From Proteobacteria bacterium CAG:495 (GTDB taxonomy: Bacteria; Pseudomonadota; Alphaproteobacteria; RF32; CAG-239), in contig HF995283.1 in the NCBI GenBank assembly GCA_000432275.1, forward strand, positions 1 to 37,691: DNA of 37,691 nt, in the 5' to 3' direction. Numbering within the stretch: position 1 is the first letter of the stretch; each line of letters opens with the position of its first letter. Under the pieces are notes generated by a model that saw only the letters and a list, made by a program, of their open reading frames with translations, made no database searches and was not told where the DNA came from. The position numbers and the translations under genes are program-made. Positions 31,226-37,691 of the stretch are shown here, piece after piece.

Positions 31226-34200
31226 CTAATAGTTTGCGCAGTAGGGTGTAGCCGAAAGGTCAACCTTGTCAATGGCATTCTTTTTGATGTCCTCCTGATA
31301 GGTATTGGTGACCTCTTCGTTTACTTTAGTAGATTTTAAATCTTCGTCAAGATGATTGTTGTCAACAACAACGGCCGTCATCATAGTCAGCTCATCCTTA
31401 TCTTTCTGCAGGGCGCTGATTATTGATTTATACTTGTTAACGCGTTCTTCAACTACGTCGTTATCGGCTACGTCAACATCATCAATTTTCTCCAGCGCTT
31501 CCGCAATCTTGGAATTCTTAATATTATCAAGCTTGTCGCGCACCAGATTATAGTCCTTATCCGTACTGATATCAAAATCATCGGCCGGTTCAAAACCGAA
31601 ACGGGCCAGAACCTCTTTGAGATTTTCTATCATTTCTTCATAAGACTGGGTATTCTCCTCCAAAGCCTTGCTCTCTTTCTGCTCGTTTTCGACATAGCGG
31701 AGAAAATCGCCAAACTGGTTGGTGGAGAACTGTGCCGCTTCAATAGGCGCAAGTTCCTGGTTTTCTTCAGCGCTCAGCTCTTCGTTCGCCTCAATTTTAA
31801 TTTGTTCGGCTATTATCTTATGATAAGTATCATAAACCTCCTGCTTAAAGAACAGCGTGTTGTTTTCGTCGGCATTCAGTAACGTGCCCAGTTCGCTGTA
31901 TGCACAATCCACCGACGGAACATCCGAAGCCAGAGAAAATCTTACGTTAATATCGCGCTGCGTATGATGAACGTTCATCGCCTTGGCTTCCAGAGCCGGA
32001 CATTCGGTCAAGACGGCACCGGAGGAACTGCCGCGGACAAACCCGCCTTTTTCGTTTACGTCAATCACGATATTGGAATTTATTGCCTTACAGGGCATAT
32101 AACCGCCGCGGAAGAAAGTAACCAAAGTGCAGCCTTTGTTCAGAGCCGGTTCCAGTTGAAACTCGGTTTCCACAAAAGCATGGTCTTTCAGCATCCATTT
32201 CCAGATTTCGGGAATTTCCCCGCCATAATCGAGAAAATCGTCATCAGGGAAAGGCTCGCTGTTTTTGCGGCTTTCTTCATAGGGTTTGACATTTTGAAAG
32301 TCGATTTCGTCAAAGTGGAAGACTTCCCGCAGAGGCGGAAGGTTGATGGTCATAATTTGTTTGGGCGCTTTCATATCTCGCGCCTTGGCCGGGGCTCCGA
32401 CAAAGAAGTCGTCTCCTTCGGCAGAAATGTCGGCATTCAAAAGTTTGGCATAGAGATAAAACGTTGCCGCAATATTCATTCCCTTATTATTGACGGTCAA
32501 AGCCATAGCCTTAATATCATTCATCATATCCGTGTGGATTTTGACCACCTGAGCGTGGTTTTCAGCCTTATACAACCCATCACCCATCAATTGCAGCTGG
32601 GTTACGGCCAAGTCTATTCTGGCATCTACCTGAGCATACAGGCTGTCGAGCGCGGTCGATATCGATTTGGTCAGAGAACTCATCAAATCCCCCGCAGACG
32701 GCCCGTTGTAGGACATATTCGGAAACTTGTCCTTGGGATAACGGGCGTTAAAAGCTGCCAAGGCTTCGGCAACAATCTTATCAGCCATAGAATTTAATAT
32801 GCTGTCGGCGTCTTTGCCGTATTTGGTGTCGATTTCTTCCTTGGCGGCTAATGCCGAAGCGGTTATGTCTGCAAATTTTTTGGTATATTTGGCATTAACA
32901 GCGGCAAATTTGACCTGGTCATCAAGCTTTTGCCTGATAATTTGTTTTTCCAGCTGCTCCAACTGTTTTTTCATCTCATCGATTTTGCCGTTGAGCGTAT
33001 CGGCCTGTTTTTCCAAATCTTCAATATTTGCTTCTTTTTTGTTTTCTTCTTTATTGACGTTAATGTCATCACGCATATCATCCGGCTTTTCCAGATTACG
33101 GGAAGCTTCGGCAATCGCCTCGTTTTTGGCACGGCGTTCTTCCAGAGACGGATCTTCGGCCACGGTTCCGGCATCAACATCAATTCCCAAATCGGTATTG
33201 TAATTGGTGAAAGAATCAAAATGGGTAACCGTTTCGTGCTGGCTGTTTTCCGCGTCATCCTGAGCCTTTTGGCGTAAATCGGAAATCTTGTCGGTCAATT
33301 CCTTATATTGCGCGCTGGTGTTGTCCAAACGTGCTTTTAAACTGTCGTACTGACGCTGCAAAGAAGCCTGTGCCGCACTGATTTGCTTTTTAAGCGCTTC
33401 CTCCTCGGCCGCTTTTTCGTTTTGAAGCGTCTTCCGCTGCGCCGTCAATTGTTCATCCAGGCGGGCAAACTCTTTCTGTTTCAGCGTTTCGGTGGCATCT
33501 TTGCTCTCGCCGCCGGCCTGAGCCACAATCAGAGCCTTTACGTCATTAACGGAAAATTGCTTCAGGTAGGAACGAATATTGGCATATTTGCCGTTTAAGT
33601 ACTGGTCATAAAAGCTTTTGGTATCGGTCCAAACGGGAAACTCCTTGGTCTGAGTTCCCCATTTTCCGGGTTCCTGCACCAAGAGCTTAGCCCCTTCCGC
33701 CCCTATCTGCCACGGAATCAGAGCCACTTCGCGGTTTTCCTTTTCCATCTGTTCTTCTTTGCTGAGAGACGTAACATAGGTCTTCTGGCCGCTGAATTTC
33801 TGGTAAACGCCGTCAATATCATCCGGGTTGTCTATGTTTTGGGCATCCATATCAATTACCGGATTGGCAATATCGTCAGACGACGTTGTCGTAACATGTG
33901 CGGCTTTGGCGGTTTCAAAGGCATCAATGGTCCAGCCGGAGATACCTCCGCGCAATTCATAGCTGGCAACATCTTTGCCCAAGATACGGCCTGACCAGAC
34001 AATTTCCGGGTTGGCATAACGCCGGCTGAGATACGTGACAACAGCATTATCCGATTTTCGCAACGCCTCCACAGCTCTTTCATGGCGGGCAACGGCTTCC
34101 TTATATTCCAAAGCGGCGTTTTTATAGCCATCCAACGAACGGATGGTGTTGTGGGCATCAATGGCGGTATCGACATCCGCACCGATGGGTTCAATCTTGT

Positions 34201-35245
34201 TCAGCTCGGCTACTTTTTCCTTGGTGCTGTCCGTTCCCAAAGGGTGGAGTTCTTCGCTCTCGGGCGCTTCGGAGAATACGGAATCGCGGCTGACAATTTC
34301 CTGCGCGTCGTCTGCGGGAACACCGGCTGCCGCATTTTCAACTGCCGAAAGGGCCTCTGCCGCCTGCGAGGAAGCTGATGCCGGCATCATTTGAGCAAAA
34401 GCCAGCGGCTCGGAAGACGAAACTTTTGAAGAAAAAGCCAGCTGTACCAACGGGCGCTCATCCAGCAACGACGTTTGGGTGCCTTCTTCAGCCTCGGAAG
34501 ACTTTTGATCCGCCTCAGTAAAAGGACGGGGCTTGATTTGGTTAATGGCTTGGACGGCCCGCAACTGAGCTTTTAAGGCTACGGCCTTTTGCAGAACCAT
34601 TATCAAATTGTCCATTGATTCCAAGGCCTGAGCTTCGGCATAAGCAGACTCGCTGTTGGCATCGGCTGCCGGAATGCCGCAGCCGCCTTCCGTCAGACAT
34701 TGGCGCGCTTCCTCCATCGTAGGAACAACGACTTCGTCCATATAAATCATCAGTTGGCGGGAGGCCGTATAAATTTCGATTATGCTGTCCTCATAAAACT
34801 TATCCCGATAAGCATCGTATTTGTCTTTTTCAAACTTTTCATAGGCCGGGTAGGTAAAAAACAATTTTTGTACGGCATCTTCGATAGAATCAGGGTCATA
34901 CACATCGGCGCTGATATCGCCGACTTCACAACTGACGATTTCCATTTGTCCGGGATTTTGCGTCCCGTCGGTCAAAGCCTTAAAATCAAAATTAAATACC
35001 GAATTAAGCGCCGCACGGGTATTGTTTATGGTATTCTGAGTAGCAGTCTGAAGTTTTTTTGCGGTCAGGACAGTTTCCTGCACGCCCTTGCCTACGGTTG
35101 CCGCCTCCTCGGGAAAATCGGGCATCGGCAAAACCGTCGGCCCTTGCAGCAAACGTTTCAAAAAGAAGGCCTGACTGCCGGACGCATAAAAGACAACGCC
35201 GACAAAAGCGAGTGCAACCGCACAGATTTTCAACCACTTTTTCAT
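31226..35245 (-). CDS. Giant periplasmic coiled-coil protein, possibly VirB5-related
   Basis: The protein has 1339 residues. A signal peptide (near SQA-FF, residue 26) is followed by a helical N-terminal domain of about 200 residues with paired Cys (ARQCLTEGGCG). A long acidic and Ala-rich region, a coiled-coil block (about 590-830, rich in Gln, Lys, Glu and Leu heptads) and a Cys-containing beta-rich domain come next (about 1040-1150: KGCTLV, MPCKAI, TECPAL, VDCAYS). Another helical stretch and the C-terminus TPYCANY end it. No membrane helix is seen after the signal peptide. AGGAGG stands 9 nt before the ATG, which overlaps the preceding stop codon by one base (TGATG). The position before virB8 is where VirB5, the pilus-tip or stabilising protein, often lies, but the size is far beyond VirB5. 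Function is not established. Confidence 0.8.
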   Translation of the reverse strand: MKKWLKICAVALAFVGVVFYASGSQAFFLKRLLQGPTVLPMPDFPEEAATVGKGVQETVLTAKKLQTATQNTINNTRAALNSVFNFDFKALTDGTQNPGQMEIVSCEVGDISADVYDPDSIEDAVQKLFFTYPAYEKFEKDKYDAYRDKFYEDSIIEIYTASRQLMIYMDEVVVPTMEEARQCLTEGGCGIPAADANSESAYAEAQALESMDNLIMVLQKAVALKAQLRAVQAINQIKPRPFTEADQKSSEAEEGTQTSLLDERPLVQLAFSSKVSSSEPLAFAQMMPASASSQAAEALSAVENAAAGVPADDAQEIVSRDSVFSEAPESEELHPLGTDSTKEKVAELNKIEPIGADVDTAIDAHNTIRSLDGYKNAALEYKEAVARHERAVEALRKSDNAVVTYLSRRYANPEIVWSGRILGKDVASYELRGGISGWTIDAFETAKAAHVTTTSSDDIANPVIDMDAQNIDNPDDIDGVYQKFSGQKTYVTSLSKEEQMEKENREVALIPWQIGAEGAKLLVQEPGKWGTQTKEFPVWTDTKSFYDQYLNGKYANIRSYLKQFSVNDVKALIVAQAGGESKDATETLKQKEFARLDEQLTAQRKTLQNEKAAEEEALKKQISAAQASLQRQYDSLKARLDNTSAQYKELTDKISDLRQKAQDDAENSQHETVTHFDSFTNYNTDLGIDVDAGTVAEDPSLEERRAKNEAIAEASRNLEKPDDMRDDINVNKEENKKEANIEDLEKQADTLNGKIDEMKKQLEQLEKQIIRQKLDDQVKFAAVNAKYTKKFADITASALAAKEEIDTKYGKDADSILNSMADKIVAEALAAFNARYPKDKFPNMSYNGPSAGDLMSSLTKSISTALDSLYAQVDARIDLAVTQLQLMGDGLYKAENHAQVVKIHTDMMNDIKAMALTVNNKGMNIAATFYLYAKLLNADISAEGDDFFVGAPAKARDMKAPKQIMTINLPPLREVFHFDEIDFQNVKPYEESRKNSEPFPDDDFLDYGGEIPEIWKWMLKDHAFVETEFQLEPALNKGCTLVTFFRGGYMPCKAINSNIVIDVNEKGGFVRGSSSGAVLTECPALEAKAMNVHHTQRDINVRFSLASDVPSVDCAYSELGTLLNADENNTLFFKQEVYDTYHKIIAEQIKIEANEELSAEENQELAPIEAAQFSTNQFGDFLRYVENEQKESKALEENTQSYEEMIENLKEVLARFGFEPADDFDISTDKDYNLVRDKLDNIKNSKIAEALEKIDDVDVADNDVVEERVNKYKSIISALQKDKDELTMMTAVVVDNNHLDEDLKSTKVNEEVTNTYQEDIKKNAIDKVDLSATPYCANY

Positions 35246-36594
35246 CAGAACATTCCTCCTACAACGGCATTAGGATTATTTGTCAGCACTTCCTTGCCGG
35301 ATTGGACGACCTCGCCGACCCCTTTAGCCAGCTCGGCACCTTCTTTTACCTTGTCAACCGTGCTTGTTACCTTTTCCTTTGCCTTGGATACTTTAGCCTT
35401 TAACGCCGCAAGCTTTTCCTTGTTAATTTCCGCCTGGCTCTTGGTATAATTGCAAAGTTTGAAGTCCGTCAGCTCCCCTTCCGAAGCGTTGGGCGGCAGT
35501 TGTGTCGCGGCAACAGACGTTTCCAACGCCAAATCAGCCAAAACAAACTCTACGTATTTTTCCAGGATGTCAATTTGACGAACCAAAATCTCGACGTTAA
35601 CTCCGGAGCCTTCAGCTTCGCCGGGCATGGTTTCTGAAAGTTCCTTAATCAGATTGACGTCTTCAACCAGGCCGGTCATATTTCCTTTGGCGCGAACCGA
35701 CTTTTCGTAAATTTCGTAAATCATATTACGGCGTTCTTCAAATCTTTTTTCCCGCAGGTTTTTACGGCTTGAAACCGTATCTTTTACGCCTTTTTTAAGA
35801 AATATCTCATTTTTGGTGTTCTGAAGAGACTCAAGCGGATTTTCAACGTTAAAGCTGACTTCGTTTAATTCGGCCAGTTCTTTGGTCAGCTTGGCAATAA
35901 CTTCCGTCTGCGCCTCCTGCTGTTCCTTCAGCTCATCCAACTGGTCATCCATATCATCATTGATGGCCTTGCTTTTTTGAGAAAATTCGCGTTTGATTTG
36001 TTCGATAAGCGTCGTGCTTTCGCTGTTTACGCGTTCGACGGTCTGATTCAACCCTGAGGTATCCGCACCGTTTGCAATATTTTCGGCCAGGTAATTTTCC
36101 ATCGTGCCCAGATTGCTTTGCAGCGCGGCCAGCTTTTGGTTTGTGGTCTCCTGCAGAAGTTCCTGCTCCTGTTTGGCATTTTCCTGAATTTTGAGCATTT
36201 GCTGCTGAATTTTAGCCAGTTTCTTGCTTTCCTGAGCAATTTCCTTGCCAAGCATGGCTGATTTATATTCTTTGCTGTTTTTGGCCGCATCAGCGTATTC
36301 TTTGCCCTGGTTATAAATGTCCATACCTTGTTTATACATATCTTTGGCAAAGTTTACACCGTCTTTGGTGGCCTTAATGCCGTCACCGACAAGTTTACCC
36401 ATTTTAGAATTAGATACCCACTGCATGGCTTTTTCGCAGCTTGATTTAACTTTTTGAAACCACAGACTGATTTTGGAACCGGTTTTGCCGGCATCGATTT
36501 TGGGCAAAAAGGCCTGAGCCGGGGTAACCACGGTTGTCGGCGCAATACCGATGGCAAAAGCGAACAAAGCGAGAATTGCAAATATCTTTTTCAT
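35245..36594 (-). CDS. Periplasmic helical/coiled-coil protein
   Basis: The 449-residue protein has a signal peptide (cleaved near AQA-FL, residue 29). A helical region with repeated amphipathic segments (SKMGKLVGDGIKATKDG, KDMYKQGMDIYNQGKEY) follows, then a Gln/Glu/Lys-rich coiled coil (about 120-260) and a second helical domain. It ends with a segment containing Gly and Asn. No membrane segment follows the signal peptide. GGGAG precedes the ATG, which is 2 nt after the stop codon of the 168-residue gene. Its mostly helical periplasmic make-up resembles VirB5/TrbJ-type proteins, but I cannot confirm the family. The stop codon overlaps the start of the next gene, so the two products are probably made in matched amounts. 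Confidence 0.8.
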   Translation of the reverse strand: MKKIFAILALFAFAIGIAPTTVVTPAQAFLPKIDAGKTGSKISLWFQKVKSSCEKAMQWVSNSKMGKLVGDGIKATKDGVNFAKDMYKQGMDIYNQGKEYADAAKNSKEYKSAMLGKEIAQESKKLAKIQQQMLKIQENAKQEQELLQETTNQKLAALQSNLGTMENYLAENIANGADTSGLNQTVERVNSESTTLIEQIKREFSQKSKAINDDMDDQLDELKEQQEAQTEVIAKLTKELAELNEVSFNVENPLESLQNTKNEIFLKKGVKDTVSSRKNLREKRFEERRNMIYEIYEKSVRAKGNMTGLVEDVNLIKELSETMPGEAEGSGVNVEILVRQIDILEKYVEFVLADLALETSVAATQLPPNASEGELTDFKLCNYTKSQAEINKEKLAALKAKVSKAKEKVTSTVDKVKEGAELAKGVGEVVQSGKEVLTNNPNAVVGGMF

Positions 36595-36596
36595 AA

Positions 36597-37103
36597 CTAT
36601 TCTCCCTCTCCGCCGTCTGTATTAAGCGAGGTGTCTTCCTTGGGCATATTGATAATTACCCGGGTTCCTTCAAGACTGGCAATGCTCGCTTCCAACGATA
36701 CGATATTGTTCAGGCGCTCTGCAATACTGCGCAGACGCGGTTTGATTTCATTGACCAAAACCTTTTGCTTGTCGCTGGTGTCACCAAGCTCGGCGGCTTT
36801 CTCCTTTTTAGTCTGCTCTTTTTCTTTTTCCGCTTTCAAAACTTTGGTTCTGGTGGTCAGGGCTTCGGCATAGAGTTTTGCCGAAAGCTGGCGGAGAATA
36901 ATGTTTTGAAACTCCTCATCATCCTGAGCGCCGCCGGCATCCTGAGAGTGCGACGTCAGATTTTCGATAATCGGATTGATGTTGGCGCGCACATCATTCA
37001 CATCTTCAATATACGAAGGAATTTCCACCGCATTGGCTGCCACCGCCAATCCGACAAGAATGGCAGAGACCATAAAGAGAATATTTAACAAACGTTTTGT
37101 CAT
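36597..37103 (-). CDS. Small periplasmic helical protein
   Basis: The 168-residue protein has a signal peptide (near ANA-VE, residue 25) and a mature part that is mostly helical and charged, with a Lys/Glu-rich stretch (LKAEKEKEQTKKEKAAEL) and an acidic C-terminus. GAGGAG stands 6 nt before the ATG. It is the second gene of the visible leftward run, 14 nt after the partial gene and 2 nt before the next. I do not recognise the family. It shares the export signal and coiled-coil character of its two downstream neighbours and may be part of the same periplasmic assembly. Confidence 0.75.
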   Translation of the reverse strand: MTKRLLNILFMVSAILVGLAVAANAVEIPSYIEDVNDVRANINPIIENLTSHSQDAGGAQDDEEFQNIILRQLSAKLYAEALTTRTKVLKAEKEKEQTKKEKAAELGDTSDKQKVLVNEIKPRLRSIAERLNNIVSLEASIASLEGTRVIINMPKEDTSLNTDGGEGE

Positions 37104-37117
37104 TGTCTACTCCTCAG

Positions 37118-37691
37118 TCACTCGGCGCCGCGGGTAAAGGTTTTGCGCGTGGCGGTACGTTGGTTCAACGCGGCCCTTTTAGCCTCATCCTTAGCCTTCA
37201 GGTTTTTCTGCAGCTCTTCCCAAGTATATGCATTTTCATTGGTCAGGCTGGCTTTTTTAGCATCATCTTTAGCTTTCAGGTTGGCAATCAGTTCTTCGCG
37301 GGAGTATTCGAATTCATCCGAATAGCCGGCCAGTTTTGCTTCGTCCAGCGCTTTCAGCTTCTCCTGAAGTTCCTCTTTGCTCATAGCAGCCAGCTTTTCT
37401 TGTTTGGCGGCTTCTTCCGGCGTCAGGTCCTCGTCTTTCTTTTCCTCATCGGTATTTTCAGCTGCCGCTGCTTCCTTTTCCGCCTTTTCCTGTGCCTGCG
37501 TCAGGATATCTTCGGCGGTCAACGTCGTACTGCCGACAGCGGGCAACGCATTTAACGGAACCGTTACCGGACTGACTGCTGCCGCCGTTGCAAAATCGGC
37601 TATTGCCGCAGCCTTTTCGGCATTGGCGTCAAGCGGGGTCATTTCAGCGTCGCTTTCCGCAGAGGCGCTGTCCGGCGTCGTGTAGCTCCTG
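37118..37691 (-). CDS. Repeat-containing protein, N-terminus beyond the window (partial)
   Basis: The reading frame stays open to the right edge, so at least 190 residues are visible and the true start is outside; the first internal Met (37642) has no special support. The visible part is Ala/Glu/Lys-rich. Its C-terminal half contains three related units of roughly 27 residues: EELQEKLKALDEAKLAGY, EELIANLKAKDDAKKASL and EELQKNLKAKDEAKRAAL mark their cores. This suggests a short helical repeat array. No membrane segment is seen in the visible part. It is the upstream neighbour of the 168-residue gene on the same strand. Confidence 0.7.
   Translation of the reverse strand, partial: RSYTTPDSASAESDAEMTPLDANAEKAAAIADFATAAAVSPVTVPLNALPAVGSTTLTAEDILTQAQEKAEKEAAAAENTDEEKKDEDLTPEEAAKQEKLAAMSKEELQEKLKALDEAKLAGYSDEFEYSREELIANLKAKDDAKKASLTNENAYTWEELQKNLKAKDEAKRAALNQRTATRKTFTRGAE

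Noticed and set aside
1..37691. Conjugative element hallmarks (relaxase, oriT, integrase, att repeats, IS elements)
   Set aside because: No HUH or MOB relaxase motifs, recombinase or transposase frames, or terminal repeats were seen. Transfer functions are therefore not claimed.

Overview
The window holds a large, unusually elaborate type IV secretion system (T4SS) locus of VirB type. The organism is most likely a Gram-negative alphaproteobacterium: the proteins have classic signal peptides and lipoboxes, there is periplasmic VirB machinery, and several VirB6 genes sit in tandem as in Rickettsiales-type systems. Base composition is moderate, not AT-extreme. The lineage is inference; no rRNA or taxonomic marker lies in the window.

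Layout. Positions 1-366 are an AT-rich intergenic region with a strong leftward promoter for something beyond the left edge. Positions 367-1662 carry a small lipoprotein and an alpha/beta-hydrolase-fold protein that seems to lack its nucleophile. Positions 1757-11640 form a rightward run: a tiny two-helix membrane protein, then four large VirB6/TrbL-like polytopic proteins, one carrying an intact M23 (LytM) endopeptidase domain. Positions 11804-12775 encode a regulator with two Xre-type HTH domains and a degenerate S24/LexA-like C-terminus, with its own promoter and palindromic repeats that could be operators. Positions 12916-18542 form a second rightward run: a long repetitive cytoplasmic protein with an 11-lysine tract, a small Q/N/P-tailed protein, a secretin-like lipoprotein and a single-pass membrane protein. 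A bidirectional terminator at 18609-18643 separates this from a leftward run covering the rest of the window. Read 5' to 3' on the minus strand, that run is: a partial repeat protein (cut by the right edge), three periplasmic proteins (168, 449 and 1339 aa, coiled-coil rich), VirB8-like, a short VirB7-like lipoprotein, a second VirB8-like, VirB9 with a C-terminal SPOR-like domain, a giant membrane-anchored repeat protein, a giant secreted repeat protein ending in a VirB10/TrbI domain, and a VirB11 ATPase.

How it may work. The order 8-7-8-9-10-11 is the canonical core of a VirB T4SS, but almost every part is enlarged. VirB10 appears to be divided into an inner-membrane anchor protein and a separate C-terminal channel protein, each carrying dozens of copies of a 17-residue D-x-x-G-N-x-I-G-type repeat. 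These could form a long periplasm-spanning stalk. The M23 domain in one VirB6 and the SPOR-like domain in VirB9 suggest that the machine remodels and binds peptidoglycan through its own components. A secretin-like lipoprotein adds a possible second outer-membrane ring component. VirB4, VirD4 and a relaxase are not in the window, so whether the system secretes effectors, conjugates DNA or does something else cannot be decided here.

All family assignments come from reading motifs by eye, without searches. I found no tRNA, rRNA, CRISPR array, insertion sequence or integrase.
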